From contig JBFWIL010000192.1 of NCBI GenBank assembly GCA_050256015.1, positions 1 to 5,118 on the forward strand: a stretch of 5,118 bases of DNA, read 5' to 3'. Both the position numbers and the translations under genes were made by a program. The DNA comes from JBFWIL01 sp050256015. GTDB taxonomy: Bacteria; Bacteroidota; Bacteroidia; Bacteroidales; Prolixibacteraceae. Below are positions 1 through 5,118 of this stretch, one piece after another. Under the pieces are notes generated by a model. The model saw only the letters and a program-made list of their open reading frames with translations, did not search any database and was not told the DNA's origin. Positions within the stretch are counted from its first letter, which is position 1. Every line of letters starts with the position of its first letter.

Positions 1-220
1 CGCCGCTGATGCCCCGGTTCTTAATCCGACGGTTTCGGAAAAGTTCCGCCCAGTTGCCAAAGTCGGTTATGCTGTTGCCCAGGAAAATGATCTCATGTTT
101 ATCGTCGGGAAGCTGTTCAAACTGGGTGCGGTTTTGGTTGTAATAGGTGGAAAACCCGTTGTCCTGGGCAAAACTGCCGAGCCAGCCCAGAAGGAAGACA
201 AAGATTAATACGCGTTTCAT
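1..220 (-). CDS. Secreted SGNH/GDSL-type esterase, N-terminal part
   Basis: Reading the minus strand from the ATG at 220-218 gives 73 residues before the window edge; the C-terminal part lies outside. Residues 1-18 form a signal peptide (basic MKR, hydrophobic VLIFVFLLGWLG, then SFA before Gln19), so the product is predicted to be exported to the periplasm or cell surface. Residues 44-52 (IIFLGNSIT) match SGNH block I, with Ser50 as the expected nucleophile; Asn49 replaces the Asp of the classical GDS triad. Residues 68-73 (NRGISG) match block II, whose Gly73 normally contributes to the oxyanion hole. The family hydrolyses ester bonds, often acetyl groups on sugars; the true substrate cannot be told from this fragment. 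The catalytic Asp-His block is not visible. It is transcribed divergently from the alkaline phosphatase. No Shine-Dalgarno sequence precedes the start, as is usual in Bacteroidota. Confidence 0.85.
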   Translation of the reverse strand, partial: MKRVLIFVFLLGWLGSFAQDNGFSTYYNQNRTQFEQLPDDKHEIIFLGNSITDFGNWAELFRNRRIKNRGISG

Positions 221-261
221 AATTTATCCGGTTTATTTGGAAGGATAAAGTTAAGGTAATT

Positions 262-278
262 CTGTAAACTGCTGTAAT
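262..278 (+). repeat. Pair of CTGTAA direct repeats in the divergent control region
   Basis: CTGTAAA (262-268) and CTGTAAT (272-278) form a direct repeat with a 10-bp period, about 45 bp upstream of the esterase start. They share the TGTA core with the larger array at 309-348 but are one base short of its 11-bp period. They may be an extra half-site for the same regulator or a chance pair. Confidence 0.35.
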
Positions 279-308
279 CTCATCCCGAAAAAGTGAACCG
301 TCATGGAT

Positions 309-353
309 CTGTCCGGAAAATGTAACAGAATTGTAATCCGGCTGTATCTGTTT
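309..353 (+). promoter_or_regulatory. Four 11-bp-spaced TGT heptamers, Pho-box-like regulator array
   Basis: Four heptamers are in exact 11-bp phase: CTGTCCG (309), ATGTAAC (320), TTGTAAT (331) and CTGTATC (342), each followed by a 4-bp spacer. In enterobacteria the PhoB box is a tandem CTGTCAT-like heptamer with 4-bp spacers, so this array has the size and core of two adjacent Pho boxes. OmpR/PhoB-family response regulators bind such direct repeats as head-to-tail dimers. Its position upstream of an alkaline phosphatase, the classic Pho target, supports that reading. Whether Bacteroidota PhoB uses this exact sequence is not established here; the regulator assignment is inference. Confidence 0.55.
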
Positions 354-369
354 TTTTATCCGTACGGAA

Positions 370-377
370 TATTTTTC
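370..377 (+). promoter_or_regulatory. Candidate -7 element for the alkaline phosphatase operon
   Basis: TATTTTTC matches the Bacteroidota -7 consensus TAnnTTTG at all but the last base. It begins 21 bp after the last TGT heptamer, and no TTTG -33 element stands at the usual distance. That would suit an activator-dependent promoter in which a bound regulator replaces the -33 contact. Transcription from here would leave a leader of about 100 nt before the ATG at 486. A TATAAT string at 459-464 is an alternative, but it lacks a partner element. Confidence 0.3.
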
Positions 378-485
378 GAAAATAATTCAGCACGGTTGAT
401 TTTTTTCCTTTTCTTTACAGGAATAGGCCTTATATCTGCTGTTGTAAGTTTTGTTTACTATAATATCAGAAATATTATTCGTGTT

Positions 486-1664
486 ATGATTAAAAAAAAG
501 ATGAGTATCATTGTATTGTCTCTGTTGCTGGGACTGGCTTCTGTGTCCGGCCAGGAGAATTATAAAACCATCACCCCGGAAGATTCGGTGAAGGTTTATC
601 GGTCGACCGGATTTTACCCGGTAAAATTTTATGCAGCTGACTTTTCTGCAAAGGAAAAACCCCGGAATATAATCCTGATGATTGGCGACGGTATGGGTAT
701 TTCCCATATATATGCCGGGATGACGGCCAACGGCGGGAAGCTGTTCCTTAATAATTTCAGCCGGGTGGGTTTTGCCAACACTTCTTCTGCCAGTAATTAT
801 GTTACTGATTCGGCCGCCAGTGGAACGGCGCTGTCGTCGGGAGAAAAGACCTATAACGGAGCCATAGGGGTGGATACGGACACCCTTCGTCTGGAGAATG
901 TTAGGGAAATTGCCGAACACAGGGGTAAAGCTACCGGGGTGGTTTCCACTTCGGCGGTTACCCATGCCACGCCGGCTTCTTTTGTGGCCCACCAGTCCAG
1001 CCGGGGCTTTTATGAAGCCATTGCCGCCGATTTTTTGGAAACAGATATCGATGTGTTTATCGGAGGCGGATACAAACATTTTACCGAGCGGAAAGACGGA
1101 CGGAATCTGGCAGAGGAACTGAAAGCCAAAGGTTATAAGGTGCTTACCGATATGAAAAGCATTGAAAAGGTACGCCGTGGCAAGCTGGCCGGACTGGTTG
1201 CACCGGAACATACCGGGAGGCTTGCCGAACGTGGAAACATGCTGCCCGTTGCCACCCGCACCGCCCTGAATGTGCTGGACAACGATCCTGACGGTTTTTT
1301 CCTGATGGTGGAAGGCAGTCAGATTGACTGGGGCGGACACCAGAATGATGTGCAGTATATTGTGCAGGAGATGCTCGACTTTGACCGGGCTATTGGGGTG
1401 GCCCTGGAGTTTGCAGCCCAAAATAAGGAAACGCTTATTGTGGTGACGGCCGATCATGAGACGGGAGGTTTGTCGGTTCTGGACGGGAATCCGGATGAAG
1501 GTTTTGTTAAAGGAAATTTTGGGACCGGGTCGCATACCGGTGTGCTGGTGCCTGTTTTTGCTATCGGTCCGGGGGCGGAACAATTTACCGGATTTATGGA
1601 TAATACGGATATTGCAAACAGGATCAAAGCGTTTCTTATTAAACACCCTGAATGCAAAAAGTGA
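486..1664 (+). CDS. Secreted alkaline phosphatase, compact TAB5-like type
   Basis: The product is a 392-residue metal-dependent phosphomonoesterase that releases phosphate from organic phosphates outside the cytoplasm. The open frame extends upstream to 303, but the ATG at 486 puts a clean signal peptide first: KKK, a hydrophobic core, then SVSG before Gln23. The upstream codons overlap the regulatory array. Numbered from this start, the family residues are all present: Asp68 in MIGDG (metal), Ser109 in TDSAAS (nucleophile), Thr162, Arg173 in HQSSR (phosphate binding), Glu276, Asp281 and His285 in EGSQIDWGGH, Asp323-His324 in TADHETGG, and His350 in GSHTG. His160 and Trp282 stand where E. coli PhoA has Asp153 and Lys328; the same pair occurs in the Antarctic TAB5 enzyme. 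The mature protein of about 370 residues is much shorter than PhoA, implying reduced surface loops. It overlaps the next gene by 13 bp, so the two are probably co-transcribed. Confidence 0.95.
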   Translation: MIKKKMSIIVLSLLLGLASVSGQENYKTITPEDSVKVYRSTGFYPVKFYAADFSAKEKPRNIILMIGDGMGISHIYAGMTANGGKLFLNNFSRVGFANTSSASNYVTDSAASGTALSSGEKTYNGAIGVDTDTLRLENVREIAEHRGKATGVVSTSAVTHATPASFVAHQSSRGFYEAIAADFLETDIDVFIGGGYKHFTERKDGRNLAEELKAKGYKVLTDMKSIEKVRRGKLAGLVAPEHTGRLAERGNMLPVATRTALNVLDNDPDGFFLMVEGSQIDWGGHQNDVQYIVQEMLDFDRAIGVALEFAAQNKETLIVVTADHETGGLSVLDGNPDEGFVKGNFGTGSHTGVLVPVFAIGPGAEQFTGFMDNTDIANRIKAFLIKHPECKK

Positions 1665-2656
1665 AACACAATGCTGTTGCCGGCATCGGAAGTGCGCTCG
1701 TGGATGTGCTGGTCCGGCTGGAAGATGACCGGCTGCTTGAGAAATTCGGACTTTCCAGAGGGAGCATGACCCTGGTCGATGCAGCCCTCTCGCAAACCAT
1801 ACTTGATGAGACTGCCGATCTGGAACGCACCCTTGAAACCGGCGGGTCTTCGGCCAATACCATCCGGGCGATAGCCCAGTTGAAGGGGAGGACCGGTTTT
1901 TTCGGTAAGATCGGAGATGATGAGATGGGCCGGTTTTTCCGTTCGGCCTTTGAACGGCTGGCGGTTAGCCCGCATCTGCTTTACAGCAGCACCCCGACAG
2001 GAAAGGCGGCTACATTGATTTCTCCCGATTCGGAACGGACTTTCGGCACCTATCTGGGGGCAGCCGGAGAACTGACTGCTGCCGAAATTGATCCGGTTAT
2101 GTTCAGTGGATACGATTACCTGCATGTGGAAGGTTACCTGGTGTTTAAAGGGGAGCTGATTGAGGGGGTGCTTAAAAAGGCTAAGGCTGCCGGACTGAAA
2201 ATTTCGCTCGACCTGGCCAGTTACAATGTGGTGGAGGCCAACCTGGATTTTTTGCATTACCTGCTTTGTGAATATGTGGACCTGGTGTTTGCCAATGCGG
2301 AGGAAGCCCGTGCCTATTGCGGACTGGATCCGCTGGAGGCAGCCGGAGCATTGGCTTCCAACTGCCAGATTGCTGTGGTAAAAACCGGACGCGAAGGTTC
2401 ATTGATATGGACCGGCAATACGCTTATCCGGATCGACACCCCGCAGGTGCATGCTGTTGATACCACTGGTGCCGGCGATGTGTATGCTGCCGGATTTCTG
2501 TACGGTCTGGCCTGCGGATTCGGACTTCGTCAGTGCGGGGCACTGGGATCGCTGCTGGCCAGTAAAGTGATTCAGGTACATGGAGCCAGGATTCCCGATG
2601 CCGATCTGCCGGAGATTCTCCGGGAAAAGGAACGGCTGAGACGGGAATCAGAATAG
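1652..2656 (+). CDS. PfkB-family sugar/nucleoside kinase, probable adenosine kinase
   Basis: This 334-residue cytoplasmic kinase of the ribokinase/PfkB superfamily is of the type annotated as adenosine kinase in Bacteroidota (ATP + adenosine to AMP + ADP). Visible landmarks are the N-terminal substrate strand GIGSALVDV (11-19, Asp18 a likely ribose contact), the Gly-Gly motif GGSSANT (64-70), GKIGDDEMG (85-93, PfkB signature 1 region), and DTTGAGDVYAAGF (270-282, PfkB signature 2). Asp276 is the expected catalytic base and GAG forms the anion hole. Its ATG lies inside the alkaline phosphatase gene in another frame, and no ribosome binding site is seen, which suggests translational coupling. 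A GTG at 1661 is an alternative start, but the ATG gives the more usual spacing to the first motif. Pairing with a phosphatase that can generate nucleosides fits adenosine salvage. Other PfkB substrates (ribose, other nucleosides) cannot be excluded. Confidence 0.9.
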   Translation: MQKVKHNAVAGIGSALVDVLVRLEDDRLLEKFGLSRGSMTLVDAALSQTILDETADLERTLETGGSSANTIRAIAQLKGRTGFFGKIGDDEMGRFFRSAFERLAVSPHLLYSSTPTGKAATLISPDSERTFGTYLGAAGELTAAEIDPVMFSGYDYLHVEGYLVFKGELIEGVLKKAKAAGLKISLDLASYNVVEANLDFLHYLLCEYVDLVFANAEEARAYCGLDPLEAAGALASNCQIAVVKTGREGSLIWTGNTLIRIDTPQVHAVDTTGAGDVYAAGFLYGLACGFGLRQCGALGSLLASKVIQVHGARIPDADLPEILREKERLRRESE

Positions 2657-3262
2657 TCCGTGCACCTGGGCATCGACCATGTCGATCACCCTGCTCAGAT
2701 CTTCCGGATTATGGATAAAGTCGGTTTTATCGACATTTACGATCAGCAGGTTACCCTCCCGGTAACGATCGATCCAGGCTTCATATCGCTCGTTGAGCTG
2801 CTTGAGGTAATCCAGCCGGATGGAGTTCTCGAATTTCCGGCCGCGCTGCTGGATCTGGTTAACCAGGGTTGGGATGCCGGCCCTCAGGTAGATTAGCAGG
2901 TCCGGGGCCTTGATCAGCTTGCTCATCAGCTCGAACAGGCTTTTGTAGTTTTGGAAATCGCGTGTAGACATCAGTCCCATGGCATGCAGGTTGGGGGCGA
3001 AGATTTCTGCATCTTCAAAGATGGTGCGGTCCTGGATGACCGTATCTGGGGAACGCCGGATTTCCAGAATCTGGCTGAAACGGGTGTTCAGAAAGTAGAT
3101 CTGCAGGTTAAAAGACCATCGTTGCATGTCTTCATAAAAATCGATAAGATACGGATTGTCATCGGCCTGTTCATAGTGAGGGGTCCATCCGTAATGTTTG
3201 GAAAGCAGTTCAGTAAGTGTGGTTTTCCCGGCCCCAATGTTACCGGCTACGGCGATATGCAT
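2648..3262 (-). CDS. Deoxynucleoside kinase (dAK/dGK-like)
   Basis: This 204-residue cytoplasmic kinase phosphorylates a deoxynucleoside to its 5'-monophosphate for dNTP salvage. It has the dNK family layout: P-loop GNIGAGKTT (7-15), Glu31 in YEQADDNPYL (expected catalytic acid/base), and WSFNLQIYFLNTRF (49-62), whose Gln54 is the usual base-contact Gln. It also has QDRTIFEDAEIFA (77-89), with Asp78-Arg79 as the family's (D/E)R(S/T) motif, and an Arg-rich lid, QQRGRKFENSIR (138-149). The length is normal for bacterial dAK/dGK enzymes. Purine preference is inferred from overall similarity to those enzymes, not from a decisive residue. It starts 29 bp after the GH3 stop on the same strand, so it is probably the second gene of that operon. 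The start is preceded by an A-rich stretch (AAGAAAAAACAACAAAC) rather than a Shine-Dalgarno sequence. Its last 9 bp overlap the convergent kinase gene. Confidence 0.93.
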   Translation of the reverse strand: MHIAVAGNIGAGKTTLTELLSKHYGWTPHYEQADDNPYLIDFYEDMQRWSFNLQIYFLNTRFSQILEIRRSPDTVIQDRTIFEDAEIFAPNLHAMGLMSTRDFQNYKSLFELMSKLIKAPDLLIYLRAGIPTLVNQIQQRGRKFENSIRLDYLKQLNERYEAWIDRYREGNLLIVNVDKTDFIHNPEDLSRVIDMVDAQVHGLF

Positions 3263-3291
3263 GTTTGTTGTTTTTTCTTATGATTTGAATA

Positions 3292-4809
3292 TTACATTTC
3301 GTTCATTAGAGACAGCAGGGCATCCAGGTATTGCCTGTCGTTTGCAAGCCGTGGAATTTTGTTTTGTCCGCCCATCTTTCCTCTCCGTTTCATCCATTCG
3401 TAAAACAGGCCCTTCGGGGCTGGAACCAGTCGTGGAGCATCCAGGGTAATATTTTTATGCCGCTTGGCCTCATAATCGGAATTCAGGTTTTGCAGGCTTA
3501 CATCGAGTATGGAACGGAAATGCTCCAGATCGTCGGGCATGCGGTCGAATTCGATGATCCACTGGTGTGAGCCTTTTTGCCGATCGCTCATGAATACCGG
3601 ACCGGCCGTGTATTCACTGATGGTGGCGTGGGTATGTGCGCAGGCTTTTTTCAGGGCCTCTTCCGCATTGTCGATGATCAGTTCTTCTCCGAAGGCATTG
3701 ATGAAGTGCTTGGTCCGGCCGGTAATCCGGATCCGGAAAGGGTGGATGGAAGTGAAACGGATGGTGTCGCCGATCAGATAACGCCACAGACCGCCACAGG
3801 TACTTATGACCAGAGCATAATTTTTATCTGTTTCCACTTCCCGTAAGGAAAACACGGGCGGATTTTCCAGGTGGAAGCTGTCTGCCGGGATAAACTCATA
3901 ATAAATGCCGTAGTCGAGCATCAGCAGCATATCGTTCTTCAACGGGTCGTCCTGGATGGCGAAAAAACCTTCCGAAGCGTTATAGGTTTCCATGTAATTC
4001 ATCTTCCCGGAGGGAATAATCCGTTTGTACTGCTCCCGGTAGGGGTCGAAACGGATGCCCCCGTGAATGAAAACCTCCAGGTTGGGCCATATCTCCAGAA
4101 TGTTGTTCCTGCCGGTGCGTTCAAGCACCCGGTTCAGCAGCACCAGGTACCAGGAAGGGACGCCGGTCAGCGAGGTGACGTTTTCTGAGAGCGAGTGGTC
4201 AATGATTTTTTCCACTTTTTCTTCAAACTCTTCAATCAATGCGACTTCGGTGGCCGGAGTCCTGTAGAAGCTGGTAATGAAAGGAACATTCTCCAGGATG
4301 ATGGAGGAGAGGTCTCCGTAATAGGATTTGTTGTTGAAGTTGTTGACCCGGTGGCTTCCGCCCAGGGTAAGCGTTTTGCCCGACAATACCTTGGACCCGG
4401 GATTGTTTTTTATGTACATGGCGAACACATCTTTCATGCCCCGCAGCTGTACGTTTTCCAGCAATTGCTTGCTTACCGGAATAAACTTGCTCTTGTTATT
4501 GGTTGTTCCCGACGACTTGGCAAACCATTTGATCTCCCCGGGCCAGAACAGATTTTTTTCTCCCCGCATAAGCCGGTCGGCATACGGTGCAAAATCTTCG
4601 TATTTCTGCAGGGGAACCCGCTCCTTGAAATCTTTTTCCGTGGCAATGTCCCTGAAACAGTGTTGCTCTCCAAATCGGGTGTTTCTGGCAGCAGAAAGCA
4701 GGTCGAAGAGGACCTGTCGCTGGGATTCCACGGGATGGTCCCTGAACAGATCTATTTCGTATAGCCGCTTGAAATTGATCCAGTTAATAATTGAATTCAA
4801 TATAGGCAT
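3292..4809 (-). CDS. GH3 auxin-responsive-promoter family protein (ANL adenylating fold)
   Basis: This 505-residue GH3-family protein is predicted to be cytoplasmic, with no signal peptide or membrane segment. Plant GH3 enzymes adenylate small acids and join them to amino acids; the substrate of the bacterial branch is unknown to me. ATP-site motifs are intact: the phosphate loop SSGTTNNKSKFIP (99-111), YNASEGFF (276-283), IGDTIRF (346-352, Asp348 the expected ribose contact), and the domain hinge GRTKHFINAFGEE (364-376). GKMGGQNKIPRL near the C terminus (477-488) carries Lys484, a candidate catalytic lysine by analogy with the ANL A10 motif. GGSHRVNNFNNKSYYGDLSSI (150-170) and FIHGGIRFDPYREQ (247-260) look like subfamily signatures. 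The ATG at 4809 begins MPILNSIINWINF, matching the usual start of these proteins, and no Shine-Dalgarno sequence is present. It heads the probable GH3-dNK operon and is divergent from the CvpA-like gene. Confidence 0.93.
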   Translation of the reverse strand: MPILNSIINWINFKRLYEIDLFRDHPVESQRQVLFDLLSAARNTRFGEQHCFRDIATEKDFKERVPLQKYEDFAPYADRLMRGEKNLFWPGEIKWFAKSSGTTNNKSKFIPVSKQLLENVQLRGMKDVFAMYIKNNPGSKVLSGKTLTLGGSHRVNNFNNKSYYGDLSSIILENVPFITSFYRTPATEVALIEEFEEKVEKIIDHSLSENVTSLTGVPSWYLVLLNRVLERTGRNNILEIWPNLEVFIHGGIRFDPYREQYKRIIPSGKMNYMETYNASEGFFAIQDDPLKNDMLLMLDYGIYYEFIPADSFHLENPPVFSLREVETDKNYALVISTCGGLWRYLIGDTIRFTSIHPFRIRITGRTKHFINAFGEELIIDNAEEALKKACAHTHATISEYTAGPVFMSDRQKGSHQWIIEFDRMPDDLEHFRSILDVSLQNLNSDYEAKRHKNITLDAPRLVPAPKGLFYEWMKRRGKMGGQNKIPRLANDRQYLDALLSLMNEM

Positions 4810-4935
4810 ACCGGTCTTGTTGCTTTGTCAGCGAATTTACTTCTTTTTTTCGGGAAAAACGGCTGCTATTTTGTCATTTGATCTGCTGCCCCCTATTCCG
4901 ATGTGATTATGCTGCGTGGAGGCAGATTATTTTCT

Positions 4936-4943
4936 TATTTTTG
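4936..4943 (+). promoter_or_regulatory. Bacteroidota-type -7 promoter element for the CvpA-like gene
   Basis: TATTTTTG is a perfect match to the TAnnTTTG -7 consensus of the Bacteroidota primary sigma factor. No clear TTTG lies about 20 bp upstream, so the -33 element is weak or absent. Transcription would start near 4950 and give a leader of about 135 nt before the ATG at 5087. Confidence 0.5.
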
Positions 4944-4972
4944 TTTTGTATCTCAACGCCGGCACACTGTGA

Positions 4973-5034
4973 CCGGGAAAGATTAGCCCCGTTCCGGGTG
5001 ATCCCTGCTGCAGATGCCGGACCGGAATAACGGG
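4973..5034 (+). other. Possible structured 5' leader hairpin
   Basis: CCCGTTCCGG (4988-4997) can pair with CCGGAA (5022-5027) and CGGG (5031-5034), giving a 10-bp stem interrupted only by a 3-nt TAA bulge. The loop holds a small GGG-TGAT-CCC hairpin option. CCGGGAA (4973-4979) can pair with the same TTCCGG, so two mutually exclusive folds are possible. Only a weak T-rich stretch follows (TTTACTT). No known riboswitch class was recognised. Confidence 0.3.
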
Positions 5035-5086
5035 TTTACTTAATGTACGGCTAAGAAATAACAAACAGATCATAAAGACGAACCGG

Positions 5087-5118
5087 ATGAATTATATTGA
5101 TATCGTGTTGGGATTGCT
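5087..5118 (+). CDS. Start of a probable CvpA-family membrane protein, partial
   Basis: Only ten codons are visible before the window edge: ATG at 5087-5089 followed by NYIDIVLGL. A start of the form MNYIDI followed by hydrophobic residues is typical of Bacteroidota CvpA-family proteins (colicin V production family), small inner-membrane proteins with several membrane segments. The upstream stretch is A-rich (TAAGAAATAACAAACAG) with no strong Shine-Dalgarno sequence, and a good -7 element lies about 145 bp upstream. The assignment rests on very few residues and could be wrong. Confidence 0.5.
   Translation, partial: MNYIDIVLGL

Larger units (their letters stand above)
4810..5086. other. Divergent intergenic region between GH3 and the CvpA-like gene
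   Basis: This 277-bp non-coding region feeds two genes pointing away from each other. It holds one strong plus-strand -7 element and a possible hairpin leader, described separately. For the minus-strand GH3 operon the best match is TAAATTCG (4839-4832), one base off TAnnTTTG, with only a T-run (4859-4855, minus) near the -33 position; it would give a leader of roughly 20 nt. No tRNA, recognised riboswitch or small RNA was identified. Confidence 0.5.

Noticed and set aside
459..464. TATAAT as a sigma70-type -10 for the phosphatase
   Set aside because: No -35 element lies at a usable spacing, it would give a very short leader, and Bacteroidota promoters normally use TAnnTTTG. It remains only a weak alternative.
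303..485. An in-frame 61-residue N-terminal extension of the alkaline phosphatase
   Set aside because: It would bury a clean signal peptide, it overlaps the repeat array and candidate promoter, and its sequence resembles no alkaline phosphatase N terminus.
387..1646. A 419-codon open frame antisense to the alkaline phosphatase
   Set aside because: The opposite strand encodes a protein with every catalytic motif of its family. The antisense translation is rich in His, Arg and Gly with no recognisable domain, so it is a shadow frame.
2672..2686. Perfect inverted repeat ATCGAC-CAT-GTCGAT just inside the deoxynucleoside kinase gene, as a possible bidirectional terminator
   Set aside because: The stem is only 6 bp with no T-tract on either side, and it is explained by the codons for Ile-Asp-Met-Val-Asp.
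4195..4906. Plus-strand frames of about 190 codons opposite GH3
   Set aside because: They lie antisense to a well-supported GH3 gene, show no recognisable family motif, and overlap each other in different frames.
4909..4986. A 25-codon plus-strand small open frame upstream of the CvpA-like gene
   Set aside because: It spans the -7 promoter element, has no ribosome binding site, and shows no conserved features.
4941..5086. A known riboswitch, tRNA or SRP RNA in the CvpA-gene leader
   Set aside because: No TPP, cobalamin or SRP-loop consensus segments could be matched, and no cloverleaf was found.

Overview
The window looks like a chromosomal segment from a member of the Bacteroidota, probably a Bacteroidales/Marinilabiliales-type organism. 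The evidence is the gene content (a stand-alone bacterial GH3-family protein, a PfkB kinase of the type annotated as adenosine kinase, and a compact secreted alkaline phosphatase). The start codons also lack Shine-Dalgarno sequences, the signal peptides end just before Gln, and one clear TAnnTTTG promoter element is present. The genus cannot be fixed from this sequence.

Layout: positions 1-220 (minus) hold the N-terminal part of a secreted SGNH/GDSL esterase that runs off the left edge. A 265-bp divergent control region (221-485) follows. It contains four TGT-centred heptamers at an exact 11-bp period (309-348), resembling tandem Pho boxes, directly upstream of an alkaline phosphatase (486-1664, +). 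The phosphatase overlaps by 13 bp a PfkB-family (adenosine/ribokinase-like) kinase (1652-2656, +). That kinase converges, with a 9-bp tail overlap, on a minus-strand pair: a GH3-family protein (4809-3292) followed 29 bp later by a deoxynucleoside kinase (3262-2648). A second divergent region (4810-5086) separates GH3 from the first codons of a probable CvpA-family gene (5087 to the right edge, +). This region has a perfect -7 element and a possible structured leader.

How the genes may work together (inference): the phosphatase would release phosphate and nucleosides from nucleotides outside the cytoplasm. The PfkB kinase and the deoxynucleoside kinase would re-phosphorylate imported ribo- and deoxyribonucleosides. 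This makes a compact nucleotide-scavenging neighbourhood, with the phosphatase-kinase pair possibly under phosphate control. The GH3 protein is an adenylate-forming enzyme of unknown substrate and does not obviously belong to that pathway.

No tRNA, rRNA, CRISPR array, insertion sequence or phage gene was seen. The most promising item is the Pho-box-like repeat array. I do not see convincing evidence for a wholly new multi-gene system.
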